Below are positions 32,827 to 44,661 of a stretch of 64,000 bases of DNA, one piece after another (positions within the stretch are counted from its first letter, which is position 1; every line of letters starts with the position of its first letter). The translations under genes and the position numbers were made by a program. The notes below the pieces were generated by a model that worked only from the letters and a program-made list of their open reading frames with translations, was not told the origin of the DNA and searched no databases. This DNA is from Tetracladium setigerum (lineage: Eukaryota; Ascomycota; Leotiomycetes; Helotiales): assembly GCA_031472005.1 (NCBI GenBank), contig PZJY01000001.1, positions 2,666,001-2,730,000 of the forward strand, read 5' to 3'.

Positions 32827-35800
32827 TTATTCTCCCTTGAGCTTGTCTTGAGTTACGCTGAACGCAATCTCCAACAAGTCCTTCTCCTCCTTGGTATGAC
32901 TTGCCTTCAAACCCGTGGCTACACTAGCGCTTGGGTTTCGGCCGGCGTACATAATGTGCTTACGGTCGTGATGTTGAGTATTGTTCAACAAGGTCTCAAC
33001 TCTTGGTTGAACGAAAGACCAGGCACCGGCGTTAAGAGGCTCCTCTTGACACCAGACGATGGTCTTGGCGTTGGGGTACTTGTCGAGATTCTCCTTCAAC
33101 ATCTCCCATGGGAAAGGATTGAGTTGTTCGATACGGGTGATGGCAGTGTCCTTGATGTTATTGTCGGCGCGGTGCTTGTGAAGCGCAGCGTAAACTTGAC
33201 CAGTACAGAGGACAACACGATCGATTGCCTCCGGCTCATTGATGGCGGCACCGTGCTCTGGATCTTCAATGATCCATTTGAATTGCGAATCGCCGGTGAA
33301 TTCCTCAATCGATGATCGTGCAATAGGGTGACGGAGGAGAGACTTGGAGAAGAAGATGATAAGAGCTGGTAAAGTTAGCAATGTTTGAATAGAGGTAGAC
33401 AGATAGACTTACGCTTTCGGAATTGTCTGTTCATTTGTCGTCTCAAGATGTGGAAGAGATTGGCTGGGGTGGTCATGTATGCAATCTGCATGTTACAATC
33501 TTGATGTTGGCGTTCAAGCTTCTCTGGTGCAGGGTAGATGCGAGGATCTTCGTTACAGAGCTGAAGATATCTCTCCATACGTCCAGACGAGTGCTCAGGA
33601 CCTTGTCCATCATATCCGTGGGGCAACGACATAACAAGACCAGATCTTTGCATCCACTTGACTTCACCGGAAGCGATGAATTGATCGATGATACATTGAG
33701 CATTGTTGGCAAAATCACCAAATTGGGCTTCCCACATGACAAGGGCGTTGGGCGAAGAGAGAGAGTAACCGTATTCAAAACCAAGGGCACCAAACTCACT
33801 CAATGAAGAGTTTGAGATGACGAACTTTCCTTGGTCCTTGCTGATGTGTTGAAGAGGAGTGTATGTCTTCTCAGTCTCTTGGTCGTGGAAGACGGCGTGT
33901 CTTTGGGAGAATGTACCACGCTCAACATCTTGACCAGATACACGAACGTGGTGGCCCTCGTTGACAAGAGTTCCAAAGGCAAGAGCCTCGGCGGTCGACC
34001 AATCGATGTTCTTGCCCTCGGTAACAGTCTTGATTCTGTTGGAAAGAATACGCTTCAAGTTACGGTGAACGTTGAAGCCTTCTGGAGAAGAACCAATCTC
34101 AGTACCGATGTGCTCCAAAGTATGGATTGGGACACCAGTTGGGTTGTGGGGAAGCACCTCAGAAGCAAGCTCCTTGGGTGACTTAAATCCGTTCCAGGCA
34201 GAGGTCGTCCACTCTTTCGAGGATGGCTTGTAGTCTTTGCTCTTGGCAAAACTGTCTTCAAGCATACCCCAAACCCATTTGCGATGTTCCTCGATGTCAG
34301 CCTTAGTGAAGCTGCCATCTTTGAGAAGCTGGTCAATGTAGATATCGATTTGTGGTGGGTGCGATTGAATCTTCTTGTACATCAATGGTTGAGTGAAAGA
34401 TGGTTGATCGGTCTCATTGTGACCATGCTTTCGGTAACAGACGAGATCAATTACGACATCAGTTCGGAACTCAGCACGCCAATCAGCAGCAAGCTGGCAA
34501 ACGTAGTTGACAGCCTCAACATCATCGGCGTTGACGTGGAAGATGGGAGCATCAATAGACTTGGCAATATCGGTACAGTAAGCAGTGGAGCGGGCGAAAC
34601 GAGGATCAGTGGTGAAACCGATTTGGTTGTTGACGACCAAGTGGATAGTACCACCAGTAGAGTAGGCAGGAAGTTGGTGGAAACCCAGACATTCGTAGAC
34701 GACACCTTGAGCTGCGAAAGCTGCATCACCATGAAGAAGGACTCCCATGGCACTATCGTGCTTCTTCTCATCATTGTTGTAGTGTTGGATGGCTCTGGTC
34801 TTTCCAAGCACGACCGGGTCCTCAGCTTCCAAATGGGAGGGGTTGGCAACCAGAGAGAGTTGGACACGCTTTCCAGAAGGAGTTGGGCGCTCGAAGTTCA
34901 TTCCCAAGTGATACTTGACATCTCCGGATCCCTCATCTTCAGCGGCTGCGGATCCACCGAATTCACTGAAGATAGACTCATTTGGCTTTCGGACGACGTT
35001 ACTGAGGACGTTGAGACGACCACGATGGGGCATACCGATAACAATATCCTTGACTCCGTAATCAACACTGCGATCAATCAATGCCTTCATACCGGGTACC
35101 AATGTCTCGCAACCTTCCAAACCGAATCGCTTGTCGTTAGGGTATTTTGTTGCGGAGAAACTTTCGAAACTCGAAGACCAAATGAGACGATCGAGAATTC
35201 TACGCTTCTCATCGATGGAGTACTTGAAAGGAGTTTCGATTTCAACGCGCTCACGAAGCCAATCGCACTGCGCTCTGTCTGGGATGTGGATGTATTCAAT
35301 ACCGTATGAGCCGCAGTAAATGCGCTCGCATGCGGCAATGATGTCTCTCAGACTCATCTTCTCGCGTCCCTCCTTCTTGAATCGTGGAAGAATACCAGGA
35401 CCAAGCTCATATTCAGTATCCAAATCCTTCTCCTTGAAATTGTAGTGCTCGAGTTTCAATTCCTTGGGGTTGCTGTATCCGAATTCCTCCGCCTCACGTC
35501 TGATGCCCAATGGATCAATGTTGGCCTTGTGGTGACCACGAGCTTGATACGCACGAACAAGAAGCTGGACCTTCAAGTGATTCGTTACATCCGAGCCGTG
35601 TCCAGCTCCCATACCAACACCTGGCATGGCGGCAACACCTCCAGCTGCCGAAGGGACGAGACTCGGAGGAGGAGTGAAGGCCTGAGACATTGGCATATCG
35701 CCACTCTCCATATTCTTGAAGTAGACCTGCCACGAGATGTGGACGCTCTTGGGATCTTCCTTCCATTCCATGTACATCTCATCGATGTAATTTGCGGTAT

Positions 35801-36020
35801 TTCCTGACAAGAAGTTGTCATTGGGATCAGGGGAGGAGGCGATTCCCGAATCGTGCCTCTTCTGCGAGAGGGCAGCTGGTGACCATCGTTTCGATGAAAA
35901 GACTGTTTTCGCCGAAGCTTTTGAGTGTAGGAGAGGAGATCGAGAGGTGGTACACAGAGATCTGGTCGAGCCAGAGCTCAGCAACCGGCTCGATTGCTGT
36001 CGGAGAGAGGTTCTCAGCAT
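32827..36020 (-). CDS. kgd1: 2-oxoglutarate dehydrogenase E1 component, mitochondrial
   Basis: This ThDP-dependent decarboxylase is the E1 subunit of the 2-oxoglutarate dehydrogenase complex of the citric acid cycle. Exon 1 is 33413-36020 and exon 2 is 32827-33365, separated by a 47-bp intron with GCTAAC near the acceptor. The product is about 1048 residues, normal for the family. The first 60 residues are Arg/Ser-rich, a mitochondrial presequence. The order of blocks is standard: the E1 N-terminal peptide NYIDEMYMEWKEDPKSVH, the IVIGMPHRGRLNVL and HLGMNFERPTPSG segments, ThDP/Mg binding in LLHGDAAFAAQGVVYE and LVVNNQIGFTTDPRFARS, then the transketolase-like pyrimidine domain with FEYGYSLSSPNALVMWEAQF and LPHGYDGQGPEHSSGRMERY, and the C-terminal RIEQLNPFPWE. 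No missing residues or frame breaks were seen. Confidence 0.97.
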
Positions 36021-36940
36021 TGCGCCAGCTTATGCGATGAAAGGGAGGATAGAAACGACAGGGAGAAGAAGCTCTTGATTCCGACCAATTGGTGGTAATC
36101 AAGGCAGATGTGAAATGGTCGTTAAGGAGAGGAGGGTTAGGAGTTGTTGATGCTTTTCTGGGGAGAGAGAGACCACGATAATCGGAAGGAAAGAAAGCTG
36201 GATGAAGCTTCAGCCTGCTTGTTCGGCAACGATGGCTTGGCTGAGTGTGCACTGTGCTGTGTTCCATTTGGGCTTTGAAACGCGCATCATTGGATGGAGA
36301 CCAAGGGCTCTTGGCGGGTGGCCATCCGTTTGAGCAAGGGCATCATGAAAAGGAGAGGTAGGGAGTTGGAAGTAGTTTTATATATATATTTCACAAAGAA
36401 AGAAAATGGTGTATATTCTCAATTCGATCTAACCTCCATCATTCTCATCAGTATAAATACAACAATGATGATATCCATTTGAATCTTCCGGGAGGAAAAG
36501 AAATACCTCAAACTCGGCCCAGCCGTGACTTGACTTTACGGTACATAATTCCCACGGAACATAAAACGCCCAATCCGGACAAGCCCTGTCTCTCTTAGTC
36601 ATCACAACTTCTTCACGGTTCTGAGAAGTCATTGCTCATTCCACAACCACAAGCTCCAAGCGTATCTCAATCAGTCTTAAGGGGTGCATTTGAGAAACAA
36701 AATATCCTCTCCTTTTCCCGGGCCATCAAGACGCGTAATGTGCGTCTCAAATCGCAGACAACAGGCATCTTCTCCATAGACAAAGAGACGCCTTGGCTCT
36801 TTACACATTCTTAAAGACTTGAGGCTCCAGCCACCCTGCCTTCCACCACTGCAGTCTGCTACCTTTCGTGTCTTGAAGTCAGGAACAACACAACTTGACC
36901 CGCTTAGATGCTGACGAGCTTCAATCCTCAAGTCTGAAAG
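36021..36940. promoter_or_regulatory. bidirectional promoter region, OGDH E1 / TFB1
   Basis: A 0.9 kb segment between divergent housekeeping genes. No additional gene is supported and no specific binding site was identified. Confidence 0.55.
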
Positions 36941-38890
36941 ATGGCGGTCCCCGTGAAGGGCTTGGCCGTCTACAAGAAGAAAGATGGTACCCTAACCATC
37001 TCCAAGGACCAACAGTCCGTGTTATGGACAGCCCTCTCCTCCAATGTGCCCGGAGTGACAATCCCAGTTGCCCATATCAGCAGTATGTTATACTCACTTT
37101 ACTGGCCCAATTTTTTGATAGCACTAACTATCACAGATCTACAGCAAACCCCGGAAGCTGCTGCGAAGGTGATGCTAAAGATCTTTGAGAAATCACCTGA
37201 TGCACCTGAGCCAGTAACGCATCTCTTTACTTTCAATTCTCCATCGAATCCTAGAGGCGAGGCCAATGCACTCAAAGATGTTCTCACAAACCTTATCAGT
37301 GCCATCAAGGCAGTCGATCCTGCGGTACCAAGAGCAAACAACCCACCAACGTCGGCCGCTGCAGCTGTTGCCAACGCTGTCAAGCAGGGTGCAACGAGAT
37401 GGTTCGACGATGGGCAGCTGAAGATGGACATTGAGCTTCAGCAATCTCTCATGAAGAAAGATCCAGCACTCCATCGAACCTACATGGAGTCACGCCGGAC
37501 AAAGCCTGATACGATATCTGATTCTCAATTCAACTCCCAGTTCTGGTCTACGCGTACGGCCATGCTGAGAGCCCACGGCGTCGAGACAAATCAGAAGCGG
37601 GGATCTTACAATGTTCTATCTGCCGTGAAGCCACGGCAGGTTGATGGAGAACTCAAGATGAATATCAGTGCCGAGCAGGTTCAACTCATTTTCAGTCAGC
37701 ATCCTCTTGTCAAGCGTGTATATGACGAGAACGTCCCAAAACTCAATGAGACAGACTTTTGGTCGAGGTTCTTTCTCAGTCGTCTCTTTAAGAAGCTCAA
37801 GGGAGAGCGAATAGTCGGTACGGATGGCACCGACCCGACATTCGACCGATATCTAGATGGCAACAATGACAATCTCGATCAGAGACTCCTTGCCGCACAT
37901 ATCCCAATCACTATTGATCTCGAGGGCAATGAAGAGAACCAAGGAGGCATGAGATCAGGAAATCAGAAGGACATTACCATGCGGCCCAGTTCCGCTGCCA
38001 AAGCGCCGATTGTACGCACTCTCAACAGTTTGAGTACGAAAATAATGGCACAGGTTGCTCCCTCGGATATTGATCCATCGAATCCTATTGGCATGGATGA
38101 AGAAACGTTCAATGCGTTGGCACTTCGAGATTTACAAGGAGACCCAAGAGAAAGTCGAATCATTCTAAACATCAAAGAGCAAAGTCGGTTCTTTTCGAAT
38201 GAAAAATTGCAAACTTCTGAAGAAGCTGCTCTGTATGCCCAGCAAATTCCATCCGAGGTGCTATTTGATGTGCAAACTGATCTCGATCCTTCGATGATGG
38301 ACAGTGATGCTAATGGAGGGCTGGATCTTCAGGCAGCTATTGGGGTGATAGAAGATAGTGACAGCGAAGAAGAGGAAGCAGAAAAGACGCCCCATGTGGG
38401 TAGCAAAGCCAGTTTGATGGATGCTCAGAAACATATTCTGGAGGGCGTCCTTAGTCGTCGAACAGAACTCGATGGGTCAAATGGCCAATCATTATCCGGA
38501 CTGTCTGAGAAGCTCTTTGAGCGCTTGACGTTGACACAGGCCACTACGACTGAGTTCCTTCATCATTTCTGGATTTTGTTCCTCTCTGGGGATGCTGATC
38601 GTGCTACCGAGCTTGGCAAGATGGTGGAAACTCTTGATAGAGCAATGGATCGCATTAATGCTGTTGCATCTGACGCTGACAAGGAGAGAGACGAGCTTAT
38701 CCAGAAGAAACGAGCGCATATTCGAGAGATTCATCAGAAGACTGGCAGAAAAATCCAGTGGAGTTCGGACAGAGCGGGAGGAGGCAGCAAGGTCGTTAAT
38801 GAAATGATGGCGCCGACCATTAGAGGAATCCACAAAGCCACAACCGAGTACAAAAGGGCTTTGGCAGCAGAAGGTGTTGATACAACATGA
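36941..38890 (+). CDS. tfb1: TFIIH subunit TFB1/p62
   Basis: TFB1 is a core subunit of TFIIH, needed for RNA polymerase II initiation and nucleotide-excision repair in the nucleus. Exons are 36941-37082 and 37137-38890. The 54-bp intron (GTATGT..CTATCACAG) has no in-frame stop. The product is about 631 residues. The N-terminal PH-like domain starts VKGLAVYKKKDGTLTISKDQ and continues through NLQQTPEAAAKVMLKIF to HLFTFNSP. Two BSD domains follow. The first ends FNSQFWSTRTAMLRAHGVE and the second reads KLNETDFWSRFFLSRLFKKL, with the diagnostic Phe-Trp pairs. The middle is acidic (a DSDSEEEEAEK stretch) and the C-terminus is a conserved helical region. The gene is intact. Confidence 0.95.
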   Translation: MAVPVKGLAVYKKKDGTLTISKDQQSVLWTALSSNVPGVTIPVAHISSMLYSLYWPNFLIALTITDLQQTPEAAAKVMLKIFEKSPDAPEPVTHLFTFNSPSNPRGEANALKDVLTNLISAIKAVDPAVPRANNPPTSAAAAVANAVKQGATRWFDDGQLKMDIELQQSLMKKDPALHRTYMESRRTKPDTISDSQFNSQFWSTRTAMLRAHGVETNQKRGSYNVLSAVKPRQVDGELKMNISAEQVQLIFSQHPLVKRVYDENVPKLNETDFWSRFFLSRLFKKLKGERIVGTDGTDPTFDRYLDGNNDNLDQRLLAAHIPITIDLEGNEENQGGMRSGNQKDITMRPSSAAKAPIVRTLNSLSTKIMAQVAPSDIDPSNPIGMDEETFNALALRDLQGDPRESRIILNIKEQSRFFSNEKLQTSEEAALYAQQIPSEVLFDVQTDLDPSMMDSDANGGLDLQAAIGVIEDSDSEEEEAEKTPHVGSKASLMDAQKHILEGVLSRRTELDGSNGQSLSGLSEKLFERLTLTQATTTEFLHHFWILFLSGDADRATELGKMVETLDRAMDRINAVASDADKERDELIQKKRAHIREIHQKTGRKIQWSSDRAGGGSKVVNEMMAPTIRGIHKATTEYKRALAAEGVDTT

Positions 38891-39344
38891 TCGTGGTAGA
38901 CGCTTGCATTTTACATAGCGATGGCGTTTCTGAAGGAAAGAAAAAGATGTGGTAAGATAAGCTTCGAAAATTGAAATGGATTTGAAATTATTGCAACAGT
39001 GTTGCGCAGATATTTTGAACTGAAAGTATCTTTCTAGTTTTACAGGTGAAGGAAGAAGTCTTTCTTGTTATAAGACTATTGTAAAGTTCAGCAATTGTAT
39101 TGTTCCTATTGAGCACTATGGAATTAATTCACAAGCATGGTGCTCTTTCCGAGATGTATTGGCTGATGGTGTTCCTTCCCTACTTGCCTTCCAGTCTCCG
39201 CAGCATGGCTCGACTTCGGTTTGCGATCTCTCTCACCATCCTCCACTTTATTTTGCTTGCCAATATTCACCGCGCCATCAGAATACTTGTAATGTTTCCA
39301 TATTGACAGTGTTTCTCATCATTCAACCCTTTTGGATAATCACG
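38891..39344. other. spacer between TFB1 and the Cys-motif gene
   Basis: About 0.45 kb of AT-rich sequence holding the TFB1 3' end and the promoter of the next plus-strand gene. Confidence 0.5.
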
Positions 39345-41152
39345 ATGGACAGCACTCACAGCATTTTCTCGTTAGATGGTGCAGTGGCTCCAGATTCCAG
39401 AGCCCCGCTGGCTACGATCATGCCCAATTCTACAAATCTCCCTCGAAGCAAATCCGCCGCAAAAATTCCTTCCTCGTGCGAGTCGATTCTTCAGAAGACC
39501 CACCAAGTCCACATGCTTCGATTTACGAGGCAATTTACACTTCTGCAAGCAACAGCGACGAGGTGGGAGTTGGGGTCGAGCTGGTCGCTTTTGACAACAA
39601 TGGTCCTCCGGGCACAAGAGTTGAAGAGGTGAACGACGAGAATAGTCGTCAAGACCCGGCCGACACAAGTGCAATTGAAAATGGCGAGTTCCTCTACGGC
39701 CGCGGTACTGTACTTGATACAATCACCGAGCAGAAGAGCTATGGCACATTTCAAACCCAGACGGAGACAAAGTCACTTGACAATATGCCCAACTTTCCTT
39801 TCGTTCGCCATCGCGATAGCTTTGCCCTCAGTCAAATCCCTCGACGGAAGCAAGCTTTCAGCCTCGACGATATCGATCTGATTCAGTCTTCATACCACGA
39901 AGTGTGTGCTATGATCGAGCGCGAAGCTCACAAACCATTATCCGTACATGAAATATACACTGAGCCATTGACACCTCTGCATGCACCATTAGAGCGTCCC
40001 CTTACCCCAGAAGGCATGCCATCCTGGACTTCGTCGCAGAACATTGTACCAAATACTCGACACACCTCGCAGATTCAACAGCCGCACACTCCAGGTCGCT
40101 TCCGAAAGCTGTTCGGGCTGCCTTCTCGAAAGGCGGACCCAGCAGCAGTATCCCCAAACACCCGGTCCGTATCTGAACCTATTAGAGGTCGACAAGCACC
40201 TCGATTTAGACCACCACGAAGCGTCTATGGTCGTATAGAGCAACATCCTTTCATGAACGCACCGATCGCTCGAGTTATACAGCCTTCGGTCTCAACGAGA
40301 AATAGCACATTGAAGGGAAAGAACAAGACTCCCCGCAAAACCTCCCAGCAAGTTCGCTTTACGCCATCTGCAACTGCCAGAGATTCAGAGATTACAGCGC
40401 TTCGAACGGCTATAGAAAGCACCAGTGGACTGGCTCCACATCCTATCATGCCCCTTGATCGCCCAGTATCTCCAGTCATAACTGTTAAATGTCACCATCG
40501 CAAAGGCCGTGCTGCTCTTGCCAAAGCAACCCACAACCTCAACCACGGAGCCACAAACCCTCCAAGTAACGAATACGTTTTGAATCCACCCTCTACTAGA
40601 CCAGATTCAGGAATGATACTCCCAACCGTCATCTGTTCTCCATCTCCCACCCCAGACCACTCAATGGCAACTCCCTGGCCATCCCGTGCAACGTCTCCAT
40701 CCCGACCCATCTCCCGAATATCTAGCGTTCGCTCTGAGGAGTTCGTTCTGATGGGCAGTAGCAGTATCCCACCTCTTTCCATCTCCTCAACCGCACACCT
40801 CATGTCTGGCGCCATTATCTCATACCCATCTCCTCAATCCAGCACTAATCGTCTTCCCCAACCAGAAGACACAACCCTTCCCCGCACCAAACCGGCTCCC
40901 AAACCAAAGGAACTCTGGTGCTGGAAATGCAAGGTCAATACCGCTGCTAAGAAGGTTGACCACTGGGCTATGCAGAGTGTGGGATGTATCTGTTTCGTTT
41001 GTTGTGGTTATGATTTCAAGGATGATATCAGTTGTGGCGTGGCTTACTCGCCTGCGGATGGGCGGAGGCTTGATGGAGGAGGGGCGAGTTTGAGAGGAGG
41101 CGGCGGGAGTGTTAGAAGTGATATGCGAGGTCCTAGGATTGTGTCGTTGTAA
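39345..41152 (+). CDS. unrecognised, mostly disordered protein with a C-terminal cysteine motif
   Basis: I do not recognise the family. The repaired product is about 602 residues without introns. The first 520 residues are Ser/Pro/Thr-rich and probably disordered, with proline-directed motifs (TEPLTPLHAPLERPLTPEG, SPSPTPDHS) that look like kinase targets. The conserved-looking end is WCWKCKVNTAAKKVDHWAMQ followed by SVGCICFVCCGYD, a CxxC plus CxCxxCC arrangement that suggests metal binding, and a Gly/Arg-rich tail. The ATG at 39345 is one base out of frame with the body. Adding one A to the run at 39461-39465 joins MDSTHSIFSLDGAVAPDS.. to the main frame as SKSAAKNSFLVRVDSSEDPP. Without that repair no ATG begins the long frame near its 5' end. 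Function is unknown. Confidence 0.7.
39461..39465 (+). other. candidate 1-base deletion in A run (Cys-motif gene)
   Basis: Five A should be six to connect the ATG-containing frame with the long downstream frame. The shift is minus one, as at the other sites. Confidence 0.6.
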
Positions 41153-41746
41153 GAGGGAGTGGGTAGGCGAGAGCTTAAAGGTGGAGTGTGTGTTGAGACT
41201 TTATTGACCTGCAGGTGTGTGCCATTGCGAGTGAACCGGGCCTTTTGGTGGAGTTTGGGGAAATAGAGTTAGCCGGGGAAAGAACCAATAGATTATATCT
41301 ACATTCGTTATTATTAGCCTCGGTATCGTAGGTAGGGTTCACAATGCAAGGGAATACAGTACAGGCTGTACAAGTTATGTGTGGTGCGTGTCGCTTTTCC
41401 CGTGATATGCTATGCTGACAGAGAAAGGTCAAGGTCAACTTATGTACAATATTCGCATTTTATATTGGGAGAATAGAGGCTGTACGTATTATTATGCTCG
41501 AATTCTGTACACTACTATTGACTCAATAAACGAGCTACAAGTTTTAGTCGGAGAGACTGTTGGTTGTTGTTGTCACAAGAGGGAAGCACAACGTTGTTCC
41601 GAAGAAAGAAAATTAAGCGAGATTACTTTTGTATTATTGAAATGCTTGTGATGCTGTTTCTTTTTTATGGTCATATAATCGTGAGTTAGTCGAGAGATTT
41701 TAACACCCTCTTTCTTCTTCGTTTTCTCTCTCTCTCTCTCTCTCTC
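41153..41746. other. convergent intergenic region
   Basis: 3' ends of the Cys-motif gene (plus) and the transporter gene (minus). It contains part of a CT microsatellite that reaches to 41747. Confidence 0.5.
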
Positions 41747-41747
41747 T
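41725..41747. repeat. CT microsatellite
   Basis: About eleven CT units directly adjoining the transporter stop codon. Confidence 0.85.
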
Positions 41748-43539
41748 TACAAAAGGTATCTGTAATCGGGACTCAAATCCTATTTTCATCACCAAAAGTC
41801 AGTATTGAAATTCTTGCGAAACCGAAAGGAATGGAAGGTAACCCCCCCCCCCTTCCAAAAAACATAGCAAATAAATGAAGAAAAAAAAAGGGAAACTTAC
41901 ACCTAATTCCGTCTTCTCAAACTCCGTCAATCCGACATCCTTCGTCATCTTATCCCTCTTCCTATTCTCCCTCGTCACCGCCACTGCATAAACACAACAA
42001 CTCAGGCCACTCAAACACAAGAAACTCAAACAAATCGCATACCCCTTCGTATACTTCGGCGCATCGGTATCCAAAAATGCATAAGTCGCAATAATGCCAC
42101 CGATATTGCCAAAGCCCACCTGCCATGCGGAGCCCACCGCACGACGATGATGACCGCCGAGGTTCATGTTGAACCAACACACGATCACCGGCATCGCGGA
42201 GTACGCGCCCATTGCGATGAGGAACATTCCTGCGTACTGCACTTGGTTGTTATCGTGCACGGCGAGCAGGATTGCGAAGCCGGCGACGGCGACGGAGATG
42301 GGGATGAGGGTGAAGAGGAAGCGATGTTTGGAGAAGTCCGAGGCGAAGGCAATGATCATTGCGAAGGCAAAGGCACAAGCCCATGGAGGGACGGAAAAGA
42401 GTTGTGTGCGGATGGGCGAATAGCCGAACGTCTTTACGATCGAGGGCGCGAAGAAGGCGTAGCCGTAGGCGGGAACGATCATACCGAAGTACATGAATCC
42501 GCCTACGATGACTTTGTAATCCTTGAAGACGCGCCCAACGTCTCGAAGCGTGATTTTGCGCTCTTTGGCCGATCGGCCCTGGTCGACTTGGAGACGGGCT
42601 TTGACGAATTCGCGTTCGTCGGGCGTGAGCCATTTGGCGTCTTCGGGGAAGGAGGGGAGGACGAAGAAGAATCCAATGGCGACGACGCAGGTTAGGATGC
42701 CTTCGAGGATGAAGATCCAGCGCCAGCCGCTGTAGCCGCGGATTCCTTGCATCTTGCCAATGACGGAAGCGAGGAGACCACCGAATGCACCGGCGAGAGT
42801 GGTGGAGCTGAAGAAGAAGGAGTAGCGGCGTTGGGCTTCGGAGCGTTTGTACCACATTCCGATAAGGTAGAAACAGCCCGGGAACATTCCGGCTTCGAAG
42901 ACTCCAAGGAAGAATCGAGTGGCAAGGAGGCCGTGGTAGTTCGTTACGAAACCCTGGGCGATGGAGACGGCGCCGAACATGAACATGCAGCCGGAGAGCC
43001 AGACGTTGGGGTTGAATTTCTTGAGGAAGACATTGGATGGGATTTCGAAGATGATGTAGGGGACGAAGAAGATGGTGAGCGCCGTATTGTATTCGATTTT
43101 CTTGAGGTGGAGGTCTTCGATCAGTCTAAAGGCTTTGGCGTTGGCGATGTTGACGCGGTCCAGGAAGGCGAGGAGATAGAGGATGCAGAGGAGGGGGATC
43201 ACACGGAGATCGATCTTGCGCATTAGACGGGCTTCAGTGGTGTGGGATGGGCAGGGGACGTGGAGATCATTGTAAGCTTGGTTGGAGTCCGGGGCGAGGT
43301 TTGGATCGTAGGAATTGGGGTTGTTGGGAGGAATAACACCTCCGACTTCTTTCTCGCCCATGTCAAGGGAGGAGGTCTGGGGAGATGCGGAAATATCTTC
43401 TAGACGACGACGTTAGAGATTATCATTTTCCTCGAGGAGTATGTATGCGGTTCAATGTAGCAGACGTAGGTAGATAGGTAGGTAGACAGGCGCAATAGTT
43501 AGATTGAGGGGAAAACATACTGTTCTTTCGACCAAACAT
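41747..43539 (-). CDS. MFS transporter, anion:cation symporter (DAL5/TNA1-like) family
   Basis: A plasma-membrane transporter with 12 predicted helices, about 516 residues. Exons are 43521-43539 (19 nt), 41901-43399 and 41747-41779 (33 nt). Both introns are 121 bp. The 19-nt first exon encodes MFGRKN and joins in phase to KDISASPQTSSLDMGEKEV. An internal ATG at 43361 is the alternative start. The last exon gives GDLSPDYRYLL, matching the GD..PxYRY ending usual in this family. Family signatures include RKIDLRVIPLLCILYLLAFL followed by DRVNIANA, FFLGVFEAGMFPGCFYLIGMWY and GYSGWRWIFILEGI. Known members carry allantoate, nicotinate, pantothenate and related organic anions. The substrate here cannot be told. 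The 41780-41900 intron carries a long C run and a long A run. Confidence 0.88.
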
Positions 43540-44332
43540 GTTGGGCGGTTGGTTTGTTGTGTGAAGTCGCTGGCTACCTTACTTATTATTGCCAATGGGC
43601 AGTTTATATAAGTTTATATACTCCCTCCTCAATTCGATGTATGTCGTCGACAGCTACCAACGCAACACAGGTAACTGCTGGAAGAACAAGCAAAACAGAT
43701 TGAATTAGAAGAAGAGAAGCAAAGCAGAATAAAAGAAGAAGCAAAGATTCTATTTACCTTGTGGGACGAGGACATTCCTTTTATATAAAGATGACAAGAG
43801 TCACTCACACAAACACCCACCGGTCCGTCCTAGGACCGCTCTGCAGTAATTTGCAAGAATAAGGTAAGAATGGAGCCTCGGTGCCCCCTTCGAGCCCCTC
43901 ATCGCCCTCATCGGCGACATCTTTTCCATCTTTTGCCACAGAAAAGAGTCGAAGGATTGAAAATTCATAACAAAACTCGTCCCCCGCAGTTCGTGGGAGT
44001 GGAACATCTGTGGAGATCAACTCTTGATGAGGACAAGGCCTATGAGGTCACGTCCCTCGGCCTAACTCCTTCAGGCAGGTGGCCGACATTGAGAGACCGG
44101 TGATTGGTTGTATTGCCCGGAATACGCGGGGAGAGTGGATGTGCCCTTGTGGACCGCTCTTTTCCGACAACGGCCTTTGGAATGGCTTGGCATTGGAAAA
44201 TGTTCAATTGGGAGGGAGCCCATTACCCATTACGTTAAATGGGGGTCGATGAATCATAAGAAAAGAATAACCAACAAAACCAACAGATGAAGCAACGCAG
44301 GCATACAACATTTGAAACTCTACCAGGTATAC

Positions 44333-44335
<3 letters not shown>

Positions 44336-44363
<28 letters not shown>
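44336..44363. repeat. TA microsatellite
   Basis: About thirteen uninterrupted TA units in noncoding sequence. Confidence 0.9.
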
Positions 44364-44368
<5 letters not shown>

Positions 44369-44661
44369 TATCACATACAGGTGGGTCGAGTGTTTTTTTG
44401 AGCCTCTGAAATCTTTATTTATTGCGAATTTCTTAGGAAAGCTTATTTTCCCATACCCAAGCCTGCCTGCGTGGCTTGCAGTCTCCCTCCGTCCTTGCAG
44501 CAAGGAAGCCGACGGTCATATGTTTTCACAAGCCAAAATAATAAGAGTAAATTTACGTATGCTAAACAGAACAGTTCTAACATATTATTTGGACATGGGA
44601 ATCTACTGCTGATGCTAAACGGAACAGAGGAACATTTCCATCTCCAAAACCAAATAGTGAC

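Noticed and set aside
34284..35309. Long plus-strand open frame (341 codons) opposite the 2-oxoglutarate dehydrogenase gene
   Set aside because: It is the antisense shadow of a highly conserved coding region and has no family features of its own.
42147..43226. Plus-strand open frames rich in Glu/Gly opposite the MFS transporter
   Set aside because: Antisense shadow of hydrophobic transmembrane codons.
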